Assembly: GCA_934718275.1 (NCBI GenBank)
Contig: CAKUZD010000002.1
Span: forward strand, 1-64,000
Reading direction: 5' to 3'
Length of the DNA: 64,000 nucleotides
Source of the DNA: an uncultured Candidatus Melainabacteria bacterium
GTDB taxonomy: Bacteria; Cyanobacteriota; Vampirovibrionia; Gastranaerophilales; Gastranaerophilaceae
The position numbers were made by a program, and so were the translations under genes. The notes under the pieces were generated by a model that ran no database searches, had not been told where the DNA came from, and was given only the letters and a program-made list of their open reading frames with translations. Shown here in pieces: positions 17,262-25,253 of this stretch. Numbering within the stretch: position 1 is the first letter of the stretch; every line of letters begins with the position of its first letter.

Positions 17262-18083
17262 ATGGCAATTACAATGGTAGGCTCAGAAATTTATAAAACT
17301 CTTGCAAATGGTATGAGAGTTTCTACGCAAACAAAAGGGAATAAAATTCTTACGAAACTTTTTGATAAAGATGGAACATTACTTATTGATAGAGCAAAAT
17401 CTTTTGAAAAAAATATTGTTGGCAATAAAAAAGTTATAACTAAATACGAAGAACGTATTGTAAATGTAAAAGGAGCAGATGGCAAATTAAAAGATGCGTT
17501 CGGTTTTAGATACTCAGCAGATAGGGTTTACGATGCAAACGGAAAATTTCTTGGTATGCGTGAAATTGAATATAAACCGACTCGTATTGATTATACTGAG
17601 GGAAAAAGTCCTTTGGAATCAGTATCTAATATGAAACATGTAACCAAAAGTGTTCCGACTTCAAAACGAGTTTTTAGATATATGCCGTTTAAGTATTTGC
17701 ACTCGCTTGTTGCAAAGTCTTTTGTAAAAGATATTGTTAACGGTAAAACAATTAGAAAATTTTCAACAGAACTTATTGATGAAATGAAATATAAACTTCG
17801 TGAATTACCTGTAGGTTGCAGAAAACCGCAGTATAATAATTCAATTTTCAAACAAGCTCATGCATATTTGGGTGAAGTTGCTACAGGTGGAGATTTTTAT
17901 GAAACAGGTATGTTTTTAAGAGGGAATTCTGCAGTTCGATATAACAGAAAAGGACTTCCTCTACCTGATAATATTGGGTTTAAAGAATATACTAAAATGG
18001 AAAATATGTCATTAAATGATATGCGCGAAGTTGTCGGTAAAAATACCAGATATTCTCAACATGGCTTAAATATGCCGTTTTAG
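17262..18083 (+). CDS. orphan protein inside the fatty-acid cluster
   Basis: A 273-residue soluble, basic protein that I do not recognise. The N-terminal half is rich in beta-type segments (TKGNKILTKLFDKDGTLL, RSADRVYDANGKFLGMRE) resembling the wrap-around repeats of cell-associated or exported proteins; no signal peptide or membrane helix is seen. The C-terminal half is mixed and ends TRYSQHGLNMPF. ATG 17262 is preferred over GTG 17256 on spacing to an AAAGG site. It has a terminator before it and a promoter after it, so it is not in an operon with fabH or fabD. Confidence 0.6.
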   Translation: MAITMVGSEIYKTLANGMRVSTQTKGNKILTKLFDKDGTLLIDRAKSFEKNIVGNKKVITKYEERIVNVKGADGKLKDAFGFRYSADRVYDANGKFLGMREIEYKPTRIDYTEGKSPLESVSNMKHVTKSVPTSKRVFRYMPFKYLHSLVAKSFVKDIVNGKTIRKFSTELIDEMKYKLRELPVGCRKPQYNNSIFKQAHAYLGEVATGGDFYETGMFLRGNSAVRYNRKGLPLPDNIGFKEYTKMENMSLNDMREVVGKNTRYSQHGLNMPF

Positions 18084-18110
18084 TCTATGTTATAGCTAAC
18101 TCTTTTGATA

Positions 18111-18138
18111 TTTACTTTTCGACTTTTTATTGTATAAT
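18111..18138 (+). promoter_or_regulatory. fabD promoter
   Basis: TTTACT (18111-18116), 16-base spacer, TATAAT (18133-18138); AGAGGG precedes the ATG. Confidence 0.5.
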
Positions 18139-18172
18139 CTTGAGTAGGTATTTTTAAAAGAGGGATATTATT

Positions 18173-19135
18173 ATGACAAAAAAAATTGCTTTCTTATTCC
18201 CCGGACAAGGTTCACAAGCCGTAGGTATGGGAAAAGATTTATACGAAAATTTTGAATGCGCAAAAAATGTTTTTGATACAGCTGATAAAGTTTTGAATAA
18301 GAGCATTACTGCTCTTTGCTTTGAAGGCCCTGATGAGTCTTTGAAACAAACTGTGAATACTCAACCTTGTATTGTTACAATGTCTATTGCCGCTTTAGAA
18401 ACTTTGAAATCACAATTAGATATTAAACCTGATTTTGTAGCAGGTCATTCTTTGGGTGAATACTGTGCTATGTATGAAGCCGGTGTTATGTCTTTGGATA
18501 CTACTTTTAAAGCAATTCAAAAAAGAGCTGATTTGATGAGTGAGTCTGCAAAACAATCAGGTGGCTCAGGTGCTATGTCTGCTATTTTGAATGCTCCGGA
18601 AGGTGCTTTGGAAGAAGCTTTGAAAGAAGCATCAAGTGTTGGTTATGTAGATGTTGCAAATTATAATTCTCCTGCACAAGTGGTAATTACCGGTGACAAA
18701 GATGCTGTTACAAGAGCAGGTGAAATTTTATTGGAAAAGGGTGCTAGAAGGGTTGTTCCACTTCCTGTTTCAGGTGCTTTCCATTCCAAATTTATGGAAA
18801 ATGCAAGTAAAGAATTCGTTGGATTTGTTTCTGATTTAGAATTGAATAATGCTTCTATTCCTGTAGTTACAAATGTTGATGCTAAAGCAACTACAGAAAG
18901 TGCTGATTTTAGAGCTAAAATGCCAAAACAAATTTGTTCATCAGTACATTGGACTCAAACAATTCAACAAATGGCAAATGATGGGGTAGAAATTTTTGTT
19001 GAAATTGGGCCGGGAAAAGTTCTTGCCGGCTTGAACAGAAAAATTGCTCCGGAAGCTAAAATGTTCAATGTATTTGATAAAACTTCTTTGGAAAGCACAG
19101 TTGCGGCTTTGAAAGAAGAATTAGCATTGGTGTAA
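18173..19135 (+). CDS. fabD: malonyl-CoA:ACP transacylase
   Basis: Loads malonyl groups onto ACP. The nucleophile is Ser93 in GHSLGEY and the partner His204 is in VSGAFHSKFM; the N-terminal oxyanion motif FLFPGQGSQ is present. 320 residues, typical. It has its own promoter and ends in a terminator, so it is transcribed apart from plsX-fabH and from fabG. Confidence 0.96.
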   Translation: MTKKIAFLFPGQGSQAVGMGKDLYENFECAKNVFDTADKVLNKSITALCFEGPDESLKQTVNTQPCIVTMSIAALETLKSQLDIKPDFVAGHSLGEYCAMYEAGVMSLDTTFKAIQKRADLMSESAKQSGGSGAMSAILNAPEGALEEALKEASSVGYVDVANYNSPAQVVITGDKDAVTRAGEILLEKGARRVVPLPVSGAFHSKFMENASKEFVGFVSDLELNNASIPVVTNVDAKATTESADFRAKMPKQICSSVHWTQTIQQMANDGVEIFVEIGPGKVLAGLNRKIAPEAKMFNVFDKTSLESTVAALKEELALV

Positions 19136-19165
19136 GCTAAATAAATTAAAAAAATTATTTTAATA

Positions 19166-19198
19166 AAAACAGTCGTTCAAAATGTTCGACTGTTTTTT
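19166..19198. terminator. bidirectional terminator fabD / HTH gene
   Basis: AAAAACAGTCG pairs with CGACTGTTTTT around a TTCAAAATGTT loop, with A- and T-runs on both sides. It overlaps the 3' end of the convergent HTH gene. Confidence 0.8.
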
Positions 19199-19404
19199 TA
19201 TTTATCAGTTAATTCTAATTTGCAATTAATAATTTCTGCGATGAGTTTCATTTCTCTATAAGTAATAGTTTCGCTTCTGAGTTTGTTTGATAAGTTTGCT
19301 AATGAATATGGTTTGCCTAATTTTTGTTCTAATCCCTCTGCAACAAATTTCATATTCAGTCCTTTTTGATAAAGAATTTCTTTTAATTCTGTGACTATTC
19401 TCAT
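19198..19404 (-). CDS. small HTH (XRE-like) DNA-binding protein
   Basis: A 68-residue all-helical protein. Residues about 8-55 fit a Cro/XRE-like helix-turn-helix: LKEILYQKGLNMKFVAEGLE, then LANLSNKLRSETITYREMKL. Proteins of this size usually act as repressors or antitoxins. No toxin-like partner lies beside it. There is no clear ribosome-binding site. The stop codon sits in the fabD terminator. Confidence 0.55.
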   Translation of the reverse strand: MRIVTELKEILYQKGLNMKFVAEGLEQKLGKPYSLANLSNKLRSETITYREMKLIAEIINCKLELTDK

Positions 19405-19531
19405 AATTTTATGATGTCATATAGTAAATAATTTTCAATAAATTCATTTAAAACAGTTGACAATAATAAATATAAACATTTATAATAAACGTATAAGTTT
19501 AATAGTATAAATAGTTTAGGAGCTGAAATTG

Positions 19532-20290
19532 ATGAAAATTGATAATAAATTTGGGTTTACATTAGCGGAAGTTTTGATAACATTAGGTATTATTGGTGTT
19601 GTAGCAGCTATGACTATGCCTGCCTTAATACATAGTTATCAACAAAAGGTTTTGCAAGTTCAGTTTAAGAAATTTTATGCAACATTTTCTAATGCCATAA
19701 AATATGTTCAAGCCACAAATGGCACACCTATGGGCTGCTATTATTGGGATGTAAATCCTTACGCATCAAATCCTGATAAGTGTGCTAGTCGAAATGATTA
19801 TGGAACATGTACAAGTTGGACATTGAGTGATGGTTCGCCATTACCTAGAGATTATAATGGTGAAATGTCAGATTGCAGACAATTTGGCGATAGTTTAATG
19901 AAAGCATTAAATACAATAAAATTTTGTGAAAGTAATGCATTGGCAAACGGTTGTCTAACAGGCAAGCATCGCGGGCTTGATAAAGTAAAAAAAGATCAAA
20001 ATCCGGAAAATGAGTATGACCCCAATACCACTTTTAGTGATAGTCCTATGAAAAATAGATATCCTGCATTTGTGACAGCAGATGGTACAATATATGTAAG
20101 ATATGGTTCCATGTCGTCTAATCCGTTATTTTGGGTTGATATAAATGGAGCCAAAGCACCAAATAAGTATGGATATGATATATTTATGTTTAAAATAGTT
20201 GGGAATATATCTGATGGTGCTGCTAAAATTAAACAAGAGGGGCCTTTTATGGAAAAAGGTGGAAAAACATTCAATGAAATGTTGAAGTAA
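19532..20290 (+). CDS. prepilin-like secreted protein
   Basis: A 252-residue type IV pilin-like (pseudopilin) protein. The class III signal is a short basic leader, then G-FTLAEVLITLGIIGVVAAMT, with the conserved Glu five residues into the mature protein. A helical stalk (YQQKVLQVQFKKFYATFSNAI) leads to a globular domain with six or more cysteines (MGCYYW, DKCAS, GTCTSW, SDCRQF, FCESNALANGCL), probably in disulfides outside the cell. It needs the prepilin peptidase and a type IV pilus or type II secretion assembly, not encoded here. ATG 19532 follows TTAGGAG. Confidence 0.85.
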   Translation: MKIDNKFGFTLAEVLITLGIIGVVAAMTMPALIHSYQQKVLQVQFKKFYATFSNAIKYVQATNGTPMGCYYWDVNPYASNPDKCASRNDYGTCTSWTLSDGSPLPRDYNGEMSDCRQFGDSLMKALNTIKFCESNALANGCLTGKHRGLDKVKKDQNPENEYDPNTTFSDSPMKNRYPAFVTADGTIYVRYGSMSSNPLFWVDINGAKAPNKYGYDIFMFKIVGNISDGAAKIKQEGPFMEKGGKTFNEMLK

Positions 20291-20639
20291 TAATAATTTA
20301 CTCGTCATGTTTGAGGACATGGTTGGTAAGAAGTTTTAGGAGATTTTTCGCTTTGCTCGGAATGGCCGAGTCTATTATGCTCAGAATGACATAATTGATT
20401 TTCTTACTTTTATTCTGATGGCTTTCTCTATAATTATTTCTTGTTTTAATGCTTTATTGTCTTTAATAAAAACTATTCCCTTCAAATTTGTTAATAAACT
20501 TTCAAAGCTTGTATATTTGTGCTACAATTGCCTTAAGGGATATAATTATCGTTTTTTTATATTATATGACTTTAGGCTTTTGGCCTACAAGAGAGAAAGT
20601 AGATTGGGGTTTCCCCAATAATGAATAAGGAGAAAATTA
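20291..20639 (+). promoter_or_regulatory. intergenic region and fabG leader
   Basis: No gene is supported. Around 20348-20391 lies a phrase (TCGCTTTGCTCGGAATGG, then TGCTCAGAATGAC) of the kind found in dispersed intergenic repeats. An extended -10 TGC TACAAT occurs at 20520-20528, which would give a leader of about 105 bases before fabG. That leader holds a perfect hairpin, ATTGGGG/CCCCAAT with a TTT loop (20603-20619), just before the AAGGAG site (20627-20632). The hairpin could regulate fabG; this is inference. Confidence 0.45.
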
Positions 20640-21371
20640 ATGACAGAAAGAAAAATTGCTTTGGTAACAGGCGGTTCTCGTGGAATCGGGTTGGCTTGTG
20701 CTTTAGAACTTGCAAAAGCAGGTTGCGACATTATTATTAACGATATTTGCGAAGCTGAAAAAGCTCAACCGGCTTTAGACGAAATTAAAGCTTGTGGTGC
20801 AAACGCATATTTCTACCAATTTGATGTTTCAAATCCTGAGGCTGTTCAAGAAAATGTTGATAAAATGATTGCTGAACACGGAAAAATTGATGTATTGTTG
20901 AATAATGCAGGTATTACAAAAGATGGTTTGTTTATCAGAATGGATATGGAACAATGGGAAAGAGTTATCAAAATTAACTTAACAAGTGCATATTGTGTAA
21001 CTCATGCTGTTATTAAATATATGATGAAAGCTCGTCAAGGTTCTATTATCAATATGTCCAGTGTTGTAGGACTTCACGGAAACCCTGGTCAGGCAAACTA
21101 TTCAGCTTCTAAAGCAGGTCTAATCGGTTTAACTAAAACTCTTGCTAAAGAATTTGGTTCAAGAAACATCAGAGTTAATGCTGTATGTCCTGGGTTTATT
21201 CAAACAGCCATGACTGCTAATTTGCCTAACATTGATGAATACTTGAAAGCTATTCCTATGAAACGTTTAGGTACACCGGAAGATATTGCTAAAACAGTTA
21301 AATATTTGGCTCTTGATGCTGACTATGTTTCAGGTCAAGCTATTGAAGTTGCCGGTGCATTGATTATTTAG
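20640..21371 (+). CDS. fabG: 3-oxoacyl-ACP reductase
   Basis: NADPH-dependent ketoreductase of fatty-acid elongation, short-chain dehydrogenase fold. The cofactor motif TGGSRGIG is at 10-17, NNAG at 88-91, and the active site has Ser140/141, Tyr154 and Lys158 (YSASK). 243 residues, normal. Strong AAGGAG site. Upstream of acpP and fabF in the usual order, but each has its own intergenic region of 150-230 bases. Confidence 0.94.
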   Translation: MTERKIALVTGGSRGIGLACALELAKAGCDIIINDICEAEKAQPALDEIKACGANAYFYQFDVSNPEAVQENVDKMIAEHGKIDVLLNNAGITKDGLFIRMDMEQWERVIKINLTSAYCVTHAVIKYMMKARQGSIINMSSVVGLHGNPGQANYSASKAGLIGLTKTLAKEFGSRNIRVNAVCPGFIQTAMTANLPNIDEYLKAIPMKRLGTPEDIAKTVKYLALDADYVSGQAIEVAGALII

Positions 21372-21536
21372 AATTTTCGTGAAAAGTGAGTAGTGAAAAG
21401 TTCATTTAGTTCGCTTCACTCAAAAATATATTTGATGTGATGGCTCTTGTAAAAGTCTTTTCACTTCCCACATTTTACTTTTTACTTTGCAAAAAGTTAA
21501 GATTTTTAACAATATAAATGCCAGATTGTAAAATTC

Positions 21537-21565
21537 TTGCAAAAAATTTTTGCGTTAAGTATAAT
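21537..21565 (+). promoter_or_regulatory. acpP promoter
   Basis: TTGCAA (21537-21542), 17-base spacer, TATAAT (21560-21565), then a leader with GAGGAAAT before ATG 21616. Confidence 0.65.
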
Positions 21566-21615
21566 GTAAGAGAACAAATAGTATAGTAATACAAATAATT
21601 ATGAGGAAATTAGAA

Positions 21616-21849
21616 ATGAGTACATTTGAAAAAGTAAAAAAAGTTGTTGTAGATCAATTAAGCGTTGATGAAGCATTAGTTACTCCAGAAGCAAGCTTTA
21701 CTGCTGATTTGGGTGCTGATTCTTTAGATACAGTTGAATTAGTAATGGCTTTTGAAGAAGAATTCGGTTGCGAAATTCCTGATGAAGAAGCTGAAAAAAT
21801 CCAAACTGTTCAAGACGCAGTTAGCTACATTGATGCTCACAGCAAATAG
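21616..21849 (+). CDS. acpP: acyl carrier protein
   Basis: A 77-residue acidic helical carrier. Ser36 in GADSLDTVELVMAFEEEFG takes the 4'-phosphopantetheine. ATG 21616 is chosen because GAGGAAA lies just upstream and the protein then begins MSTFEKVKK, as usual for AcpP; an ATG 15 bases earlier overlaps that site. Own promoter upstream; fabF follows after 149 bases. Confidence 0.96.
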   Translation: MSTFEKVKKVVVDQLSVDEALVTPEASFTADLGADSLDTVELVMAFEEEFGCEIPDEEAEKIQTVQDAVSYIDAHSK

Positions 21850-21998
21850 ACTGTAGCTTATTCAAGTTATGATGATGGGTTGTTTCTCTTAAACTCGATT
21901 TCATCAATTGCTTGATTTGTTCATAAAAGTTGCGAGGGTGAAAATTTAATATTAGTTTTCCCCTCGTATATTTAAAAGATAGTTAAAAAGGTAAAGAG

Positions 21999-23252
21999 AT
22001 GACAAAAAGAAGAGTAGTTATCACAGGACTAGGCGCAGTTACACCGTTTGGTGTTGGTGTTGATAAATTTTGGAATAGTCTTGTTGAAGGGAAAAGCGGT
22101 ATAAGTACTTCCGAGCTTATTGATATCAGTAAGCATGTTGTTAAAATTTCAGGTGAAGTGAAAAATTTTCACCCTGAAGAATATATTGAGCCAAAAGAAG
22201 CTAAGAAAATGGATAGATATATTCAGTTTGCTGTAATTGCAGCTGATGAAGCTATTAAAGATGCTAAATTAGACGAAGTAAAAGATGTTGACCCTTATAA
22301 AATTGGTGTTATGGTTAGTTCTGCAGCAGGTGGGTTCAGAACTTTTGAAGAAAACCATGTTAGAATTCTTGAAAAAGGACCAAACAAATGTTCTCCATTT
22401 ACAATTCCAATGATGATTGTAAATATGGCATCCGGTCGTATTTCTATGAGACACGGTTTTAAGGGTATTAATAAAGTAGTTGTTTCCGCTTGTGCAACAG
22501 GTACACACACTGTAGGTGATGCATTCAGGTCTATCCAATATGGAGATGCTGATATAATGGTTGCCGGTGGTTGTGAAGCTACTATTTGTGATGTTGGTAT
22601 TGGTGCTTTTTCTAGCGCGAGAACTCTTTCAAAACGTAATGATGAACCTACAAAAGCTTCTCGTCCTTGGGATGTTGAAAGAGATGGCTTTGTAATGTCT
22701 GAAGGTGCCGGAGTTCTTATTCTTGAAGAATATGAACATGCTAAAAAACGTGGAGCTAAGATTTATGCAGAAGTTGTTGGCTATGGTCAAACAGGTGATG
22801 CTTATGATGTAGTTGCTCCTGATCCAAACGGTCAAGGTGCAATCCATGCTATGCAATTCGCTTTGGAAGATGCTGATATGAAACCAACTGATGTTCAATA
22901 TATCAATGCTCACGGTACAAGTACAGGTTTAGGTGATGTTGCTGAATCTAAAGCTATTGAATATGTGTTTGGCGACAAAGATACTAACAAAGATTTGTTG
23001 GTAAGTTCAACAAAATCAATGCACGGTCATTTGTTAGGAGCAACAGGTGCTGTTGAGTGTATAGCTTGCGTTAAGGCTATTAATGAACACCTTGTTCCTC
23101 CAACAATTAATCTTGATAATCAAGATGAACACGTTGCTAACTTGGATTATGTACCACATAAAGCAAGAAAAGCAGATATTCATGCCGCATTGTCAAATTC
23201 TTTCGGATTTGGCGGGCAAAATGCTTCTATTATAATTAAAGAAGTTAAATAA
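21999..23252 (+). CDS. fabF: beta-ketoacyl-ACP synthase II
   Basis: Chain-elongating condensing enzyme. The Cys-His-His triad is intact: Cys165 (SACATGTH), His305 (NAHGTSTG), His342 (SMHGHLLGATG). 417 residues, typical FabF. AAAGG precedes the ATG and a terminator follows. The genes for FabZ, the enoyl reductase and acetyl-CoA carboxylase are not in this window. Confidence 0.96.
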   Translation: MTKRRVVITGLGAVTPFGVGVDKFWNSLVEGKSGISTSELIDISKHVVKISGEVKNFHPEEYIEPKEAKKMDRYIQFAVIAADEAIKDAKLDEVKDVDPYKIGVMVSSAAGGFRTFEENHVRILEKGPNKCSPFTIPMMIVNMASGRISMRHGFKGINKVVVSACATGTHTVGDAFRSIQYGDADIMVAGGCEATICDVGIGAFSSARTLSKRNDEPTKASRPWDVERDGFVMSEGAGVLILEEYEHAKKRGAKIYAEVVGYGQTGDAYDVVAPDPNGQGAIHAMQFALEDADMKPTDVQYINAHGTSTGLGDVAESKAIEYVFGDKDTNKDLLVSSTKSMHGHLLGATGAVECIACVKAINEHLVPPTINLDNQDEHVANLDYVPHKARKADIHAALSNSFGFGGQNASIIIKEVK

Positions 23253-23275
23253 ATAACGTAAAAAATAAGTGATGT

Positions 23276-23308
23276 AAGCTCCTTTTTATAGGGAGCTTTC
23301 TTTTTTTG
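23276..23308 (+). terminator. intrinsic terminator after fabF
   Basis: AAGCTCC pairs with GGGAGCTT around TTTTTATA, followed by TTTCTTTTTTT. Confidence 0.8.
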
Positions 23309-23339
23309 TTTTATAATAGTCTTTAAACAGGAGATAGTT

Positions 23340-24194
23340 ATGTTTGAAATTGATAAAAATAAATGTATTAATTGTGGATTATGTATTAAGGATTGCTCTG
23401 CAAAAGCCTTGCAATTTGATGAAAATAAATTTCCGATGATAGACGAGAAACGATGTTTTAAATGTCAACACTGCTTAGCTGTTTGTCCTGTGGGAGCATT
23501 AAGTGTGTGCGGCAAATCTCCTGAAAACTCTGACAAAATATTTTCACAAAATCCCGATATGATTTTAAATTTAATACAATCAAGACGCAGTTGCAGGCAT
23601 TACAAACAAGTAAATTTGTCACCTGAAAAACTGGTGAAATTGAAAAACATGCTTAAATATGTTCCTACAGGAGTAAATTTCCATAAACTTCATTTTGCTT
23701 TTATTGATGATATTGATGTTATGAATGAATTTAGAAATCATGTTAATGAAAAAATTATGAATGCTTTAACTACAAAGCCGGTAAAAGTTATTGCTGAAAA
23801 GTTTAGCAGGTATTCAAAAATGTTTTTATCAGGAGAGGATGTTTTGTTTAGAGGAGCTCCTCATTTGGTTGTTGTTTCTGTCCCGGATAATGCTCCATGT
23901 AAAAATGTTGATCCGTTTATTGCGCTAAGTTATTTTGAACTTTATGCAAATAGTATGGAAATTGGAACTTGTTGGTGCGGACTTGTTCAATTTTGTATAA
24001 AAGTTATGCCTGAATTAGTAGAATATTTAGGAATTCCAAACGGGTATAATCCGGCTTGTGTAATGCTTTTTGGAGAACCGGATATCAAATTTGCAAGAAC
24101 GGTTCAGCCGGAACCATTTGAAATTGTTTCTGTAAAAAAGGGTGAATTTAAAAAGTTTGGTTTGATTGATAAGATAAGAAAATTTTTTATATAA
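23340..24194 (+). CDS. nitroreductase with N-terminal ferredoxin domain
   Basis: A 284-residue fusion. Residues 1-60 hold two 4Fe-4S motifs (CINCGLCIKDCSAKAL and CFKCQHCLAVCPVGAL). From about 75 on is a flavin nitroreductase domain (QSRRSCRHYK, PTGVNFHKLHF, FEIGTCWCGLVQF-like region with EIGTCW, FGEPDIKF). Such Fe-S flavin nitroreductases are common in anaerobes and reduce nitro compounds, quinones or flavins; the substrate here is unknown. Short leader after the fabF terminator with CAGGAGA. Single gene. Confidence 0.88.
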   Translation: MFEIDKNKCINCGLCIKDCSAKALQFDENKFPMIDEKRCFKCQHCLAVCPVGALSVCGKSPENSDKIFSQNPDMILNLIQSRRSCRHYKQVNLSPEKLVKLKNMLKYVPTGVNFHKLHFAFIDDIDVMNEFRNHVNEKIMNALTTKPVKVIAEKFSRYSKMFLSGEDVLFRGAPHLVVVSVPDNAPCKNVDPFIALSYFELYANSMEIGTCWCGLVQFCIKVMPELVEYLGIPNGYNPACVMLFGEPDIKFARTVQPEPFEIVSVKKGEFKKFGLIDKIRKFFI

Positions 24195-24329
24195 AAAGTT
24201 ATTGTTGTTTTTACAGGAAATTTCTTAAGAATAATAAGTTTTTGAGGTATAAATTATACTAAATTATTTCTTTTTTGTGTAGTGAATTGTAGGGGGGATG
24301 GTTAATGGATTTTGTTTGCATAAAAAAAA

Positions 24330-24420
24330 GCCATTCTTTAGTAAGAACGGCTACCAGACTTGGGGAGGAGGTATGAAAAACATTAAGTTTTTCATATCTA
24401 ATAGTTTTATATACGGTTAA
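24330..24420 (+). ncRNA. candidate structured RNA with leader peptide
   Basis: In a 339-base gap. Hairpin 1: GCCATTCTT (24330-24338) with AAGAACGGC (24343-24351), loop TAGT, one mismatch. Then a very strong GGGGAGGAGGT (24362-24372) and an ATG at 24373. Hairpin 2 is perfect: ATGAAAAAC (24373-24381) with GTTTTTCAT (24387-24395), so the start codon is inside the stem. A 15-codon ORF (MKNIKFFISNSFIYG) ends at TAA 24420. This could be a regulatory leader or small RNA. Identity unknown; no known riboswitch recognised. Confidence 0.4.
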
Positions 24421-24504
24421 TAAAAAATAAAACTTTTCTTTTTTATGTAAATCTCATACATTTGATGTAGAAAGAGCTGCAATAATAAATTCATTATTAA
24501 TTTT

Positions 24505-24533
24505 CTGTCAAATTTGAAAAAATTTGATATAAT
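24505..24533 (+). promoter_or_regulatory. histidine kinase promoter, leaderless
   Basis: CTGTCA (24505-24510), 17-base spacer, TATAAT (24528-24533) preceded by TGA. The predicted start point is at ATG 24540. Confidence 0.6.
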
Positions 24534-24539
24534 ATGCTT

Positions 24540-25253
24540 ATGAATGAATATGAAGATTTTATTTCAACAGTAAGTCATGAATTAAGAACCCCTTTGACAT
24601 CTATTAGGGGGTTTTCTCAGACCATGTTGGCATCGTGGGACAAATTGGATGATGAGAGTAAAAAAAAGTTTTTGCAAATAATAGTTGAACAGTCTAACAG
24701 GCTTATTAATCTTGTAGAAAACATGCTTTCAGTGACGAAATTGCATAATACTAAGGATAATTTAATTTTTAAGGAAATTCAAATAAAGCCTATTGTTGAA
24801 ATGATAGTTTCTATTGTAAAAAGTCAGTATAAAGATAAGTCTTTTAAAATAGATATCTTGTCTAATATTCCTGCAATTTTGGTTGATAAAGACAAATTTC
24901 AACAAATTATGACAAATCTTATTGAAAATGCCGCAAAATATGGTGATGAAAATTCGATGATAGAAGTTAAGGCTAATTATTTATCGGATAATGTATATAT
25001 TGATGTTATAAATAGAGGGATTGAAATACCAAAAGAAGATTATGAAAAGATTTTTACAAAATTTTCAAGAATTGACAATCCGTTGACAAGAAAAGTGCAA
25101 GGTAGCGGTCTTGGGCTTTATATAACAAAAAATCTTGTTGAAAAAATGGATGGGGAAATCTTTGTGAAATCTGACAATGGATTGACTACTTTTACCGTAA
25201 AATTTCCTGCTGCAAATATTGAACGTCAGGCGAGGGAAATATGCAAACAGTAA
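24540..25253 (+). CDS. histidine kinase lacking a sensor domain
   Basis: A 237-residue kinase that begins almost directly with the phospho-acceptor helix: FISTVSHELRTPLTSIRGF with His13. The HATPase domain shows the N box (LIENAAKYG), and the G boxes include VQGSGLGLYITKNLVEKM. No membrane segment, PAS, GAF or HAMP is present, so input must come from a partner protein. The start at 24540 is the expected transcription start; no ribosome-binding site. It overlaps the following regulator gene by 13 bases. Confidence 0.88.
   Translation: MNEYEDFISTVSHELRTPLTSIRGFSQTMLASWDKLDDESKKKFLQIIVEQSNRLINLVENMLSVTKLHNTKDNLIFKEIQIKPIVEMIVSIVKSQYKDKSFKIDILSNIPAILVDKDKFQQIMTNLIENAAKYGDENSMIEVKANYLSDNVYIDVINRGIEIPKEDYEKIFTKFSRIDNPLTRKVQGSGLGLYITKNLVEKMDGEIFVKSDNGLTTFTVKFPAANIERQAREICKQ

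Noticed and set aside
20418..20621. 67-codon ORF upstream of fabG
   Set aside because: No ribosome site, biased hydrophobic composition, and it covers the predicted fabG promoter and leader hairpin.
21372..21536. Purine-rich inverted repeat between fabG and acpP
   Set aside because: GTGAAAAGTGAGTAGTG and the later CTTTTCACTTCCCAC stretch pair only imperfectly and look like simple-sequence drift. No function is claimed.
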